Shown here piece by piece: positions 49,089 through 60,965 of a DNA stretch of 64,000 nucleotides; position 1 is the stretch's first letter; every line of letters starts with the position of its first letter. The notes beneath the pieces were generated by a model. That model searched no databases. It had not been told where the DNA came from and saw only the letters and a list, made by a program, of their open reading frames with translations. This stretch comes from Xylanimonas oleitrophica (lineage in GTDB: Bacteria; Actinomycetota; Actinomycetes; Actinomycetales; Cellulomonadaceae), in assembly GCF_003244315.1 (NCBI RefSeq), contig NZ_QKWH01000013.1, positions 1-64,000 on the forward strand, written 5' to 3'. The translations under genes and the position numbers were made by a program.

Positions 49089-51068
49089 GTGTCCATCCTG
49101 CACGTCACCACCACCGGCTCCGACCGGGCGGACGGCTCGGCCGACGCCCCGTTCCGGACCATCAACCGTGCCGCGCGAGCCGCCATGCCGGGCGACACCG
49201 TGCGCGTCCACGAGGGCACCTACCGCGAATGGGTGCGACCGGTGCGGGGCGGGGTCAGCGACACCCTGCGCATCACGTTCGAGGCGGCCCCGGGCGAGCA
49301 CGTGGCGATCAAGGGCTCCGAGGTGGTCAAGGACTGGGTCCCCGAGGGTGAGGGCGTGTGGCGCGCGGAGGTGCCGAACACACTGTTCGGGGACTTCAAC
49401 CCGTTCGACTCCCCCGTCGTGGGCGACTGGCTGCACCCGGGTCCGGGCGGGATCCTGGCCCACCGGGGCGACGTCTACCTGAACGGCCGCTCCTTCTACG
49501 AGGTGCACTCCCGCGAGGAGGTGCGTGCCCCCGAGCGCCGCACGCGCACGCGCTACCCGTGGACGGCGCTGGAGACCGATCTCTTGGACCCCGACCAGAC
49601 CGTCCACGTGTGGTTCGCCGAGGTGTCCGACGACGTCACCACGATCTGGGCGAACTTCCAGGAGGCCGACCCGAACGCCGAGCTGGTCGAGATCAACGTC
49701 CGCCCGGCCGTGTTCTACCCCGAGCGCAGCCACCTGGACTACATCACCGTGCGCGGCTTCGAGCTGGCCCAGGCCGCGACCCCCTGGACCCCGCCCACCG
49801 CGGACCAGCCCGGGCTCGTCGGCCCCAACTGGGCCAAGGGCTGGATCATCGAGGACAACCTCGTCCGCGACGCCAAGTGCTCCGGCATCTCCCTGGGCAA
49901 GAACGCCGCCAGCGGCGACAACTTCGGCTACGAGCGCGGCGACAAGCCCGGCTACCAGTACCAGATCGAGTCCGTCTTCACGGCGCTCGGCCAGGGCTGG
50001 GACCGCGAGCACGTCGGCTCGCACGTGGTACGACGCAACGAGATCCGCGACTGCGGCCAGAACGGCATCGTCGGCCACCTGGGGTGCGTGTTCTCCACGA
50101 TCGAGGACAACCACATCCACCACATCGGCACCAAGCACGAGTTCTACGGGTACGAGATCGGCGGCATCAAGCTGCACGCCCCCGTCGACGTCACCATCGC
50201 GCACAACCGCATCCACGACACGACGCTGGGCATCTGGCTCGACTGGCAGGTCCAGGGCACCCGCATCACCCGCAACGTGCTCTACCGCAACATCCGCGAC
50301 CTGTTCGTCGAGGTGGCGCACGGCCCCACCACGCTGGACCACAACGTCCTCGCCTCCCCCATCGCGATCGAGCTGTTCAGCCAGGGCAACGCGTTCGTCA
50401 ACAACCTGGTGCTGGGAGCCGTGCGCATGCAGGCCGTGCTGGACCGCGCGACGCCCTACCACCTGCCCCACTCCACCCAGCCGGCGGGGTACGCGTTCGT
50501 CTACGCCGGCGACGACCGGTACGTCGGCAACCTGTTCGTCGGCGCGCACCACGGCGTCTACGGCCCCGATGCACCGCTGGTCCTCGCGGAGTTCCCGCCC
50601 GAGTCGTTCGGCACGCACGCGTACGAGGGCGCCCCGGGCACGTGGCAGGAGTACCTGGACCGGATCCACTCGGCCGACGGCACCGGCGACCACTCCCGGT
50701 TCCACCTCGAGCGCCAGCCCGCCTACGTGCGGACGAACGCCTACGCCGACGGCGCACGGCCGGTCTCGCACGAGGAGTCGCCCCGCGTCGTGGCGAGCGA
50801 GGCCGCCGTCCGCGTCGTCGACGACGGCGGCGAGGTCTGGCTGGAGGCCGACCTGCCGGGCGAGCTCGTCGCACCGATCAGCGGCGTCGTCACCGGGGCC
50901 GACCTGGGCCGCGTGCGCATCGCCGGCGCCGGCTACGAGAACCCCGACGGCAGCCCCCTGGTGGCCGACGTCGACGTCGTCGGCACCCGCAAGGCCGCCG
51001 GCACCCTGTACCCGCCCGGGCCGCTCGCGGGCCTGACCGGCGGGAGCACACGCGTGCGCCTCTGGTGA
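49089..51068 (+). CDS. GH120 beta-xylosidase (parallel beta-helix)
   Basis: This is a 659-residue protein without a signal peptide. It starts ILHVTTTGSDRADGSADAPF and continues MPGDTVRVHEGTYREWV, the opening of GH120 beta-helix xylosidases such as Thermoanaerobacterium XylC. Repeated NxI and HNxI turns (IEDNHIHHIG, IAHNRIHDTT, ITRNVLYRNI) mark the helix coils. D385 in GIWLDWQVQG and E408 in LFVEVAHG are 23 residues apart, as are XylC's catalytic D382 and E405. It should cleave xylose from short xylo-oligosaccharides in the cytoplasm. The GTG at 49089 follows AAAGG. It is last in the cluster. Confidence 0.85.
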   Translation: MSILHVTTTGSDRADGSADAPFRTINRAARAAMPGDTVRVHEGTYREWVRPVRGGVSDTLRITFEAAPGEHVAIKGSEVVKDWVPEGEGVWRAEVPNTLFGDFNPFDSPVVGDWLHPGPGGILAHRGDVYLNGRSFYEVHSREEVRAPERRTRTRYPWTALETDLLDPDQTVHVWFAEVSDDVTTIWANFQEADPNAELVEINVRPAVFYPERSHLDYITVRGFELAQAATPWTPPTADQPGLVGPNWAKGWIIEDNLVRDAKCSGISLGKNAASGDNFGYERGDKPGYQYQIESVFTALGQGWDREHVGSHVVRRNEIRDCGQNGIVGHLGCVFSTIEDNHIHHIGTKHEFYGYEIGGIKLHAPVDVTIAHNRIHDTTLGIWLDWQVQGTRITRNVLYRNIRDLFVEVAHGPTTLDHNVLASPIAIELFSQGNAFVNNLVLGAVRMQAVLDRATPYHLPHSTQPAGYAFVYAGDDRYVGNLFVGAHHGVYGPDAPLVLAEFPPESFGTHAYEGAPGTWQEYLDRIHSADGTGDHSRFHLERQPAYVRTNAYADGARPVSHEESPRVVASEAAVRVVDDGGEVWLEADLPGELVAPISGVVTGADLGRVRIAGAGYENPDGSPLVADVDVVGTRKAAGTLYPPGPLAGLTGGSTRVRLW

Positions 51069-51095
51069 GCCACAGGGGCTGACGCCGCGCGGGAC

Positions 51096-51141
51096 GCACG
51101 GAGGCCCGGAACCGCAGTGCTGCGGTTCCGGGCCTCCGTGC
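51096..51141. terminator. Strong bidirectional terminator between GH120 and nrdF
   Basis: Two 22-base arms (51096-51117 and 51120-51141) are perfectly complementary around TG. The hairpin lies between the ends of the converging GH120 and nrdF genes. Confidence 0.75.
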
Positions 51142-51177
51142 TCCCCCGACGTCGGGGCCAGCCCTGCCGGGACGGGC

Positions 51178-52248
<1,071 letters not shown>

Positions 52249-52253
52249 TCAGG

Positions 52254-54413
52254 TCAGAGCATGCAGCTGACGCAGTTCTCGACCTCGGTGCCCTCGAGGG
52301 CCATCTGCCGCAGGCGGATGTAGTAGAGGGTCTTGATGCCCTTGCGCCAGGCGTAGATCTGCGCCTTGTTGACGTCGCGCGTGGTGACGGTGTCCGGGAA
52401 GAACAGGGTCAGCGACAGACCCTGGTCGACGTGCTGCGTCGCCGCGGCGTAGGTGTCGATGATCTTCTCGTAGCCGATCTCGTACGCGTCCTGGTAGTAC
52501 TCCAGGTTGTCGTTCGTCATGTAGGGCGCCGGGTAGTACACGCGCCCGAGCTTGCCCTCCTTGCGGATCTCGATCTTGGCCGGCACCGGGTGGATCGACG
52601 ACGTCGAGTTGTTGATGTAGCTGATCGAACCGGTCGGCGGCACGGCCTGGAGGTTCTGGTTGTAGATGCCGTGCTCCATGACCGAGGCCTTGAGCGCACG
52701 CCAGTCGTCCTGCGTCGGGATGGCGACGCCGGCCTCGGCGAACAGCCGGGCGACGCGGTCGGTGGCCGGCTTCCACTCCTGCTCGGTGTACTTGTCGAAG
52801 TACTCGCCCGTCGCGTACTTCGAGTCCTCGAAGCCGCCGAAGGCGCGGCCGCGCTCGATCGCCAGGCGGTTCGACGCCGCGATCGCGTGGTAGGCCACCG
52901 TGTAGAAGTAGATGTTCGTGAAGTCCACGCCCTCCTCGGACCCGTAGAAGATGCGCTCCCGGGCGAGGTAGCCGTGCAGGTTCATCTGGCCGAGACCGAT
53001 CGCGTGACCCATCTCGTTGGCCAGCTTGATCGACGGCACCGACTCGATGCTGGTCTGGTCGGAGACGGCGGTCAGCGCGCGGATCGCGGTGTCGATGGTC
53101 TTGCCGAAGTCGGGCGAGTCCATCGCCTTGGCGATGTTGAGCGAGCCGAGGTTGCAGGAGATGTCCCGGCCGACGGTCTCGTAGGACAGGTCCTCGTTGA
53201 ACGTCGACGGCGTCGAGACCTGCAGGATCTCCGAGCACAGGTTCGAGTGGGTGATGCGGCCCTTGATCGGGTTCGCCTCGTTCACCGTGTCCTCGAACAT
53301 GATGTACGGGTAGCCCGACTCGAACTGCAGCTCCGCGAGCGTCTGGAAGAAGTCGCGCGCCGAGATCGTCGTCTTGCGGATGCGGTCGTCCGCGACCAGC
53401 TCGTCGTACTTCTCCGTGATCGAGATGTCCGCGAACGGCTTGCCGTACACCCGCTCGACGTCGTACGGCGAGAACAGGTGCATGTCCTTGTTCTGCTTCG
53501 CGAGCTCGAACGTGATGTCCGGGACCACGACGCCCAGCGAGAGCGTCTTGATGCGGATCTTCTCGTCGGCGTTCTCGCGCTTGGTGTCGAGGAACCGCAG
53601 GATGTCCGGGTGGTGGGCGTGCAGGTAGACCGCACCGGCACCCTGGCGGGCACCGAGCTGGTTGGCGTAGCTGAACGAGTCCTCGAGCAGCTTCATCACG
53701 GGGATGACGCCGGACGACTGGTTCTCGATGTGCTTGATCGGTGCACCGTGCTCACGGATGTTGCTGAGCAGCAGGGCCACGCCGCCGCCACGCTTCGAGA
53801 GCTGCAGGGCGGAGTTGATGCCGCGCGCGATGGACTCCATGTTGTCCTCGATGCGCAGCAGGAAGCAGGACACGGGCTCGCCGCGCTGCGCCTTGCCCAC
53901 GTTGAGGAAGGTCGGCGTCGCGGGCTGGAAACGCCCTGCCACGACCTCCTCGACGATCTCGCGGGCGAGCTGCTCGTCGCCGTCGGCCAGGCCGAGCGCC
54001 ACCATCGAGACGCGGTCCTCGAAGCGCTCGAGGTACTTCTTCCCGTCGAACGTCTTGAGCGTGTACGACGTGTAGTACTTGAAGGCGCCCAGGAACGTCT
54101 CGAAGCGGAAGTCCTTGGAGTACGCGAGGCGGAACAGGTCCTTGACGAACTCCGGCGAGTACTTCTCGAGCACGGCGCCCTCGTAGTACTCGTTGTCGAC
54201 CAGGTAGCGGAGCTTGGCCTCGAGCGACTCGAACTCGATCGTGTTCGGGATGACGTGCTGCAGGAAGTACTGGCGGGCCGCCTCGCGGTCCTTCTCGAAC
54301 TGGATCTTCCCGTCCGGCCCGTAGAGGTTCAGCATCGCGTTGAGCGCGTGGTAGTCCATCTGCAGGCTCTGCACGGGCACGGGGGCGTCGCCCGCCGGCG
54401 AGGTCGCGCTCAC
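52254..54413 (-). CDS. nrdE: Class Ib ribonucleotide reductase large subunit NrdE
   Basis: NrdE reduces ribonucleoside diphosphates to deoxy forms, using electrons from NrdH. It has 719 residues. The conserved region starts [21 protein letters not shown]. The substrate-site cysteine is in [14 protein letters not shown]. The radical-site and second redox cysteines lie in [14 protein letters not shown] and the loop region, and the tail ends ENCVSCML for exchange with NrdH. The GTG at 54413 is chosen because it overlaps the nrdI stop in a GTGA. A TTG at 54440 in the same frame would give nine more residues and a 31-base overlap. Confidence 0.95.
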   Translation of the reverse strand: MSATSPAGDAPVPVQSLQMDYHALNAMLNLYGPDGKIQFEKDREAARQYFLQHVIPNTIEFESLEAKLRYLVDNEYYEGAVLEKYSPEFVKDLFRLAYSKDFRFETFLGAFKYYTSYTLKTFDGKKYLERFEDRVSMVALGLADGDEQLAREIVEEVVAGRFQPATPTFLNVGKAQRGEPVSCFLLRIEDNMESIARGINSALQLSKRGGGVALLLSNIREHGAPIKHIENQSSGVIPVMKLLEDSFSYANQLGARQGAGAVYLHAHHPDILRFLDTKRENADEKIRIKTLSLGVVVPDITFELAKQNKDMHLFSPYDVERVYGKPFADISITEKYDELVADDRIRKTTISARDFFQTLAELQFESGYPYIMFEDTVNEANPIKGRITHSNLCSEILQVSTPSTFNEDLSYETVGRDISCNLGSLNIAKAMDSPDFGKTIDTAIRALTAVSDQTSIESVPSIKLANEMGHAIGLGQMNLHGYLARERIFYGSEEGVDFTNIYFYTVAYHAIAASNRLAIERGRAFGGFEDSKYATGEYFDKYTEQEWKPATDRVARLFAEAGVAIPTQDDWRALKASVMEHGIYNQNLQAVPPTGSISYINNSTSSIHPVPAKIEIRKEGKLGRVYYPAPYMTNDNLEYYQDAYEIGYEKIIDTYAAATQHVDQGLSLTLFFPDTVTTRDVNKAQIYAWRKGIKTLYYIRLRQMALEGTEVENCVSCML

Positions 54414-54841
54414 GCCGAGATCAGTGACTGTCGTTGCCAAAATCGTCCCAATCCGTCACGGACGCGCTGCGCGTCCTCGGCCGTTCCCAGGAGTTCGAAG
54501 GCGTACAGGTACGGGACCTGGCACTTCGCGGAGATGATGTCGCCGGCGATGCAGTAGGCAGCGCCGAAGTTGGTGTTGCCGGCGGCGATGACGCCGCGGA
54601 TCAACGACCGGTTGTGCTCGTCGTTCAGGAAGCGGCGGACCTGCCGCGGTACCGCGCCGCCCTCGTTGCCCCCGCCGTAGGTCGGGGCCATGAGGACGTA
54701 CGGCTCGTCGACGGTGAGGAACCCGTCCGTGGGGCGCAGGGGGATGCGGTGCACCGGCATCCCCAGATCCTCGAGACCGAGGCGCTGGACGAACCGGTGG
54801 GTGTTCTCCGAGACGCTGGAGAAGTAGACGAGCGACGCCAT
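54410..54841 (-). CDS. nrdI: Ribonucleotide reductase flavodoxin NrdI
   Basis: NrdI is a small flavodoxin-like protein that makes the oxidant used to assemble the manganese radical cofactor of NrdF. In this 143-residue protein the FMN-binding loop is [18 protein letters not shown], followed by [21 protein letters not shown] and [19 protein letters not shown], typical of the family. The ATG at 54841 follows GGGGAGA. It lies 72 bases after nrdH and is coupled to nrdE by a four-base overlap. Confidence 0.95.
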   Translation of the reverse strand: MASLVYFSSVSENTHRFVQRLGLEDLGMPVHRIPLRPTDGFLTVDEPYVLMAPTYGGGNEGGAVPRQVRRFLNDEHNRSLIRGVIAAGNTNFGAAYCIAGDIISAKCQVPYLYAFELLGTAEDAQRVRDGLGRFWQRQSLISA

Positions 54842-54913
54842 GTCACTCTCCCCCCGTCGCGTGCTGGTGGTGCAGGCGCTGCGGGCGCCCCCTGGCGCCC
54901 GCAGCACGAGGCG

Positions 54914-55159
54914 TCAGGCCGAGGCAGCCTGGCGGGCTGCGGCGAGCGCGCTGATCTGGTCGGGGCGGAAGCCGGACCAGTGCTTGTCGCCCGCGACGAC
55001 GACGGGGGCCTGCAGGTAGCCGAGACCGCGCACCATCTCCAGCGCCTCCGCGTCCTGCGTGATGTCGACGACCGTGTACTCGATGCCCTTCTTGTCGAGG
55101 GCTCGGTAGGTCGCGTCGCACTGCACGCAGGCCGGCTTGCTGTAGACCGTGATGCTCAT
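54914..55159 (-). CDS. nrdH: Glutaredoxin-like protein NrdH
   Basis: NrdH is the dithiol electron donor to NrdE and is recycled by thioredoxin reductase. In this 81-residue protein the active site is KPACVQCDATYRAL (CVQC), and the C-terminal WSGFRPDQISAL is the NrdH signature that distinguishes it from glutaredoxin. Length is standard. It is the first gene of the nrdHIEF run. An upstream region with two NrdR-like boxes (55278-55324) presumably controls the operon. Confidence 0.95.
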   Translation of the reverse strand: MSITVYSKPACVQCDATYRALDKKGIEYTVVDITQDAEALEMVRGLGYLQAPVVVAGDKHWSGFRPDQISALAAARQAASA

Positions 55160-55277
55160 GTCCGTCTCCCCTGTCTTCGCCCCCGCCGGGGCCCGTCGTA
55201 CCGCTGACCTGGAACGACACCGGTGAAGTTACGCCGGTGTGGTTTGCGAGAGGGCCTGTGGCGCCCTCAGGACTCAA

Positions 55278-55293
55278 ACACTACACCTAGTGG
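55278..55293. promoter_or_regulatory. NrdR box 1
   Basis: ACACTACACCTAGTGG matches 12 of 16 positions of the NrdR consensus ACACWATATMTTGTGT. It lies about 120 bases upstream of nrdH. NrdR represses ribonucleotide reductase genes when dATP is high. Confidence 0.65.
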
Positions 55294-55308
55294 CTGCCGG
55301 GCGCGGGA

Positions 55309-55324
55309 CAACGAGATGTTGTGG
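55309..55324. promoter_or_regulatory. NrdR box 2
   Basis: CAACGAGATGTTGTGG matches 10 of 16 consensus positions and contains ACAAC-N5-GTTGT. It starts 31 bases from box 1, about three helical turns, as expected for a pair of NrdR sites on one DNA face. Confidence 0.5.
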
Positions 55325-55697
55325 TCACGGCGTGTCGTGGCCGGACGCTGGACACCGCGCGGGGACGCCATGGCTCATGTTTGCACGCGCTACCCACAGG
55401 CACCCACCGTGACGCGCGACGTCTCCGTCGAGTCACCCGCGACCCCCGCGACCGTCCACCGATCCGTGCACCGGCGCGCCGTTCTGCGGGTCCGGACAGG
55501 TGGCTCCGGCCCGCCGCCGACGGCTTCGCCACGGCGGTTGTCCACAACCCGTGGACGACGGAGATCCACAGGCTGTGCACCCCGGCGGGTGTCTCAGATC
55601 CTGAGAAACACGCCTCGGTCGACACGTCCTGTGGCGCTGACCACCCTCGCGCCACGACGACACGCCCCCGCACCGGGCGGAAGACTTCACCCTCCCG
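55325..55697. other. 373-base noncoding region between nagA end and nrd regulatory sites
   Basis: No convincing gene is seen; open frames here have poor codon structure and no ribosome-binding sites. It contains a DnaA-box match, the palindrome GGTTGT-CC-ACAACC around it, GTCCAC-AACCC-GTGGAC, and TCTCAG-ATC-CTGAGA at 55592-55606. These could be operators acting on the nrd promoter. No clear terminator for nagA was found. Confidence 0.5.
55538..55546 (+). promoter_or_regulatory. DnaA-box-like sequence upstream of the nrd operon
   Basis: TTGTCCACA is an exact match to the actinobacterial DnaA box. It is single and lies about 215 bases upstream of the NrdR boxes. DnaA is known to control nrd genes in Escherichia coli; whether it does here is untested. 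Confidence 0.35.
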
Positions 55698-56960
55698 TCA
55701 GCCGACGCGCGACCCCGCACGCAGCACCAGGAGCGGACGCAGGTCGCCGTCGGTGACCAGCACGTCCGCGCGCCGACCGGCCACCAGCCCCCCGACGTCC
55801 GAGAGCCCCAGCACGCGCGCAGGCACCCACGACGCCGACCGCACGGCGTCCGCGAGCGGGACACCCGCCGTCACCGTCGCCCGCACGACGTCGACCAGCC
55901 GCGCGGTCCCGCCGGCGATCGCCCCGGCGTGCGGGTCCTGCGGGCGGGCCGGGTCCACCAGGCGCGCGACACCGCCGTGTACCGTCACCGCCATCGGCCC
56001 CAGCTCGTACGAACCGTCCGGCATCCCCGCGGCCGCCATCGCGTCCGTGACCAGGGCCAGGCGATCCGCCCCCAGGGCACCGAACATCGACCGGACCGTC
56101 GCCGGGGCCAGGTGCACGCCGTCCCCCACGAGCTCGGCCACCACCTCGCCACGACCCGCCGCGGCCATGCAGGCGGCCACCGGCCCGGGATCACGGTGGT
56201 GCAGCGGCGGCATCCCGTTGAACAGGTGCGTCACCGTCATCTCCCGCGCCGGGCCACCGTCCGCAGCCCGCGCGCGCAGCGCGGGCGCCACCTGAGCGAC
56301 CAGCGCCTCGGCCTGCTCCGCCGAGCCCGCAGTGTGCCCGAGAGACGGCACGACCCCCGCCTCCACGAGCGCCTCGGCCACCCCGCCCGGGCCGACGACG
56401 CCCGGCACCTCCGGCGCCACCGTCATCGTCCGCAGGTGCCCCCCTGACGCTGCGACGAGCTCGCGCAAGAGGCCGACGTCGCCCGGCAGCAGGTGCTCAG
56501 GGCTCTGGGCCCCGCGTCGCTCGTGGGACAGGAACGGCCCCTCGGCATGGATGCCCGCCAGGAGCCCGCGCTCGACGAGCGAGCCCAGGAGGACGGCTCG
56601 CTCCAGGAGCGTCTCGCGGGAAGCGGTCACGAGCGAGCCGAGCATCGTCGTCGTCCCGGCCCCCAGGTGCGCCTCCACCGCGGTCCGCACCTCGTCCGGA
56701 GTCGTGGCGTCCGGGAAGCTGGCTCCCCCGCCACCGTGGTTGTGCAGGTCCACCAGCCCCGGCAGCACGGTCGTGCCGGGCGCCGCAGCCGGCGGCGCAC
56801 CGGGCAGGAACCCCAGCGTCAGGGCGTCCTCCACCGGGCCCACGAACGCGAGCCGGTCCCCCGTCACGACGACGACGCCGTCGTCGAGCACGGTGTCCGG
56901 GAGGACCACCCGGCCCCGCAGCACCATCGGGACGTTCGGGTCTGGGACGCGGTCGGTCAT
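55698..56960 (-). CDS. nagA: N-acetylglucosamine-6-phosphate deacetylase
   Basis: NagA removes acetate from N-acetylglucosamine-6-phosphate, feeding amino sugars to glycolysis or cell-wall synthesis. In this 420-residue amidohydrolase the first metal motif is VDLHNHGGGG. The bridging glutamate is in IHAEGPFLSHERRGAQ, histidines are in PSLGHTAGS and THLFNGMPPLHHR, and the catalytic aspartate is in LVTDAMAAAGMPDG. The ATG at 56960 has GGAGG 8 bases upstream. It lies 28 bases after nucS on the same strand, at the end of the atp-DUF2550-nucS run. No other amino-sugar genes are nearby. Confidence 0.93.
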   Translation of the reverse strand: MTDRVPDPNVPMVLRGRVVLPDTVLDDGVVVVTGDRLAFVGPVEDALTLGFLPGAPPAAAPGTTVLPGLVDLHNHGGGGASFPDATTPDEVRTAVEAHLGAGTTTMLGSLVTASRETLLERAVLLGSLVERGLLAGIHAEGPFLSHERRGAQSPEHLLPGDVGLLRELVAASGGHLRTMTVAPEVPGVVGPGGVAEALVEAGVVPSLGHTAGSAEQAEALVAQVAPALRARAADGGPAREMTVTHLFNGMPPLHHRDPGPVAACMAAAGRGEVVAELVGDGVHLAPATVRSMFGALGADRLALVTDAMAAAGMPDGSYELGPMAVTVHGGVARLVDPARPQDPHAGAIAGGTARLVDVVRATVTAGVPLADAVRSASWVPARVLGLSDVGGLVAGRRADVLVTDGDLRPLLVLRAGSRVG

Positions 56961-56988
56961 GGCCGCATCCTCCCGCACCACGACATGC

Positions 56989-57684
56989 TCAGAACAGTCG
57001 TGAGTCCGCGTCGTCGACACCACGCATCGCGTCGTAGTCGAGCAGCAGGCACGCGATGCCGCGGTCCTTGGCCAGCACGCGGGCCTGCGGCTTGATCTCC
57101 TGCGCTGCGAAGATCCCCCGGACCGGCGCCAGCAGCGGGTCGCGGTTGAGCAGCTCCAGGTAACGGGTCAGCTGCTCCACGCCGTCGATGTCCCCGCGCC
57201 GCTTGATCTCCACGGCCACGTGCCCACCCTCGGGGGCACGGGCGAGGATGTCCACCGGGCCGATGGCGGTCATGTACTCGCGGCGCACGAGCGAGTGACC
57301 GTCGCCGAGGAGCGCGATCTGCGCGGCGAGGAGCTCCTGCAGGTGCGCCTCGACGCCGTCCTTGATCAGCCCGGGATCGACGCCGAGCTCGTGGCTCGAG
57401 TCGTGCGCCACCTCGTGCAGCTCGATCTCCAGGCGGTCGTCGGACTTCGTGTGCTGCACCGTCCACACCTGCGTGACGCCGCGCGCCGTCGCCTCCGCGT
57501 CGGGATCCGAGACCCGGAGCGTGCACGGCGGGCTCATCCAGTTCAACGGCTTGTACGAGCCACCGTCGGAGTGCAGCAGCACGCTGCCGTCGGCCTTGAC
57601 GACCAGCAGACGCGTCGCGAGCGGGAGATGAGCGGTCAGCCGCCCCGAGTAGCGGGCGGAGCACTGGGCGACGACGAGGCGCAA
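56989..57684 (-). CDS. nucS: Endonuclease NucS (noncanonical mismatch repair)
   Basis: NucS cuts DNA at mismatches and replaces MutS/MutL in many actinobacteria and archaea, working with the sliding clamp. In this 231-residue protein the N-terminal DNA-binding domain starts [21 protein letters not shown]. The nuclease core has [23 protein letters not shown] (D...E-x-K) and the QLTRYLELL helix. The short C-terminal tail ending DDADSRLF may be the clamp-binding peptide. The start is TTG at 57684, with AGGA 5 bases upstream, and it gives the family's standard N-terminus. It lies 25 bases after the DUF2550 gene. Confidence 0.93.
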   Translation of the reverse strand: MRLVVAQCSARYSGRLTAHLPLATRLLVVKADGSVLLHSDGGSYKPLNWMSPPCTLRVSDPDAEATARGVTQVWTVQHTKSDDRLEIELHEVAHDSSHELGVDPGLIKDGVEAHLQELLAAQIALLGDGHSLVRREYMTAIGPVDILARAPEGGHVAVEIKRRGDIDGVEQLTRYLELLNRDPLLAPVRGIFAAQEIKPQARVLAKDRGIACLLLDYDAMRGVDDADSRLF

Positions 57685-57709
57685 GGAGTTCCTGTTCTTG
57701 CCGGAGTTT

Positions 57710-58129
57710 CTACAGCACGAGGTCGCGGCGCCCCGGGGGCGCCGCCTCGAGCCAGGAGGCGAGGCCGGCGTACGCCGCAGTGGACATCGACAGCTCGAAG
57801 TCCACGCCGTCGTACCGGCACCGCACGAGGTACTGGTCGTGCTGCCCGGCCTGGTCGAGCGGCACCCGGCCGGTGACCACCAGCCGTTCCCGGCTCCACG
57901 TCCGGGCCGGGCGGGGCGACAGCGACCAGCACCGGTACCAGTCGATGCGGCCCACCGCGTAGTGGGCGATGCCCAGAGCGAACGCCGCGCTCGGGTTGCC
58001 CGCCGAACGGGCGTGGCACGGGAAGGACCCGACCCGTCGCGACAGCGCCCGGAGCCGCGAGGCCGCCACGGCCACCACCAGCGCCGCGACGGCCACGACG
58101 GCGACGACGACCCAGGCAGCGGCAGGCAC
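57710..58129 (-). CDS. DUF2550 membrane-anchored protein
   Basis: This 139-residue protein has one N-terminal membrane segment ([20 protein letters not shown]) and a soluble cytoplasmic domain containing [19 protein letters not shown] and a short beta-rich C-terminus. It matches the actinobacterial DUF2550 family, whose mycobacterial member also follows atpC. Function is unknown. The GTG start at 58129 is 8 bases after atpC, so it is almost certainly cotranscribed with the ATP synthase genes. Confidence 0.85.
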   Translation of the reverse strand: MPAAAWVVVAVVAVAALVVAVAASRLRALSRRVGSFPCHARSAGNPSAAFALGIAHYAVGRIDWYRCWSLSPRPARTWSRERLVVTGRVPLDQAGQHDQYLVRCRYDGVDFELSMSTAAYAGLASWLEAAPPGRRDLVL

Positions 58130-58137
58130 GACGATCC

Positions 58138-58422
58138 TCAGGCCAGGTGAGACTCGGTGCCCGAGAGGGGCGTGATGTCGTCGGCCACGATGGTCACGAG
58201 GTTGTCGTCGACGGAGACGAACCCGCCGCTGACGTGCACCTCGACCGCCGGACCGTCCGTGCCGGTCACCGACACGGTGCCAGCACGCAGCACGGCCAGG
58301 ACCGGCGTGTGGTTCGCCAGGATGCCGATCTGGCCGTCGACCGAGGGGGCGCTCACCTGACGCGCCGTGCCCGACCAGACCTTGCGGTCGGTGGCCACGA
58401 GGTCCACGCTCAGCTCTGCCAC
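58138..58422 (-). CDS. atpC: ATP synthase epsilon subunit
   Basis: This is a rotor stalk subunit that regulates the F1 motor. The 94-residue protein has the N-terminal beta-sandwich only (LSVDLVATDRKVWSG, GQIGILANHTPVLAVLRAG, VHVSGGFVSVDDNLVTIVAD). The C-terminal helical hairpin of most epsilon subunits is nearly absent, which is common in actinobacteria. The GTG at 58422 follows AGGAG. It is 92 bases after atpD, and that gap can fold into a long hairpin. Confidence 0.93.
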   Translation of the reverse strand: MAELSVDLVATDRKVWSGTARQVSAPSVDGQIGILANHTPVLAVLRAGTVSVTGTDGPAVEVHVSGGFVSVDDNLVTIVADDITPLSGTESHLA

Positions 58423-58459
58423 GAAGTTGCTCCTATCGCTGGTGCGGTGAGGAAGGGAG

Positions 58460-58505
58460 GACGGCCCGCGCCCGGGGCCCGCGGGCGAGCCGGGCACGGG
58501 CCGTC
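58460..58505 (-). other. Hairpin between atpD and atpC
   Basis: GACGGCCCG (58460-58468) pairs with CGGGCCGTC (58497-58505), and the enclosed GC-rich stretch can pair further. It lies in the 92-base atpD-atpC gap and starts 9 bases from the atpD stop. Confidence 0.45.
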
Positions 58506-58514
58506 ACGGCGACG

Positions 58515-60065
<1,551 letters not shown>

Positions 60066-60962
60066 CTACGCCGAGGCGGCGAGGGCGTCCGCACCCGAGA
60101 CGATCTCGCTGATCTCCTGGGTGATGTCCGCCTGGCGAGCCTGGTTCGCCAGGCGCGTGTAGGTCCGGATCAGGTCCTCGGCGTTGTCGGTCGCCGTGTG
60201 CATCGCCCGCTGGCGCGAGGCCAGCTCGGACGCTGCCGCCTCCAGCAGGAAGCTGAAGATGCGGCTGCGCACGTAGCGGGGCAGCAGGGCGTCGAGCACC
60301 TCCTCGGGGGAAGGCTCGAAGTCGTACAGCGGCTGCGTGCCCGCGGGCTCGGACACGCCCTCGACCACCTCGAGCGGCAGCATCCGCACCACGCGCGGGC
60401 GCTGGGTCACCATGTTGACGAACTGCGTGTAGACCACGTGCAGCTCGCCCACGCCGCCCTCCGCCGCCGGCGCCATGAAGGCGTCGAGGAGCGTCGTGGC
60501 GATCTCGTCGGCGACCTCGGGCGTCGGGTTGTCGGAGCCGTACGACCACTGACCCGCGATCTGACGGTTGCGGTACCGGTAGTACGTCACCGCACGACGG
60601 CCGGCCACGTACAGGTCGACCTGCTTGCCGTCAGCCGCGAGGCGCTCGAGCAGACGCTCGGCCTCACGGATGATCGCGGCCGAGTACGAGCCCGCCATGC
60701 CACGGTCCGAGGCGACGACGAGCACCGCCACCCGGTCGGTGTCGACACGCGGCCTGGTCAGCGGGTGCTCGACCGACGTGTGGGTCGCCACCGCGGACAC
60801 GGCCCGCGTGATGGCCTGCGCGTAGGGGGTCGCGGCCGCGGTGCGGGCGCGAGCCTTGCCGATGCGGGAGGCCGCGATCAGCTCCTGCGCGCGGAACATC
60901 TTCTTCAGCGACTGCGTCGACTTGATCCGCTGCCTGTAGACGCGCTGGGATCCTCCGGCCAT
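60066..60962 (-). CDS. atpG: ATP synthase gamma subunit
   Basis: This is the central rotor shaft of F1. In this 298-residue protein, the N-terminal [29 protein letters not shown] is split over the coiled-coil helix and the C-terminal helix has [21 protein letters not shown]-type sequence. The middle Rossmann-like domain is [20 protein letters not shown]. The start lies 3 bases after the atpA stop, so translation is closely linked. Confidence 0.96.
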   Translation of the reverse strand: MAGGSQRVYRQRIKSTQSLKKMFRAQELIAASRIGKARARTAAATPYAQAITRAVSAVATHTSVEHPLTRPRVDTDRVAVLVVASDRGMAGSYSAAIIREAERLLERLAADGKQVDLYVAGRRAVTYYRYRNRQIAGQWSYGSDNPTPEVADEIATTLLDAFMAPAAEGGVGELHVVYTQFVNMVTQRPRVVRMLPLEVVEGVSEPAGTQPLYDFEPSPEEVLDALLPRYVRSRIFSFLLEAAASELASRQRAMHTATDNAEDLIRTYTRLANQARQADITQEISEIVSGADALAASA

Positions 60963-60965
60963 GCG

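Noticed and set aside
54414-54440. TTG at 54440 as the nrdE start
   Set aside because: The GTG at 54413 overlaps the nrdI stop by four bases, the usual coupling pattern, and the conserved NrdE region starts later. The TTG remains possible.
55223-55756. Possible small genes in the nagA-nrdH gap on either strand
   Set aside because: Products are Arg/Pro/Ser-rich with no ribosome-binding sites or recognisable motifs, and the frames overlap the NrdR boxes.
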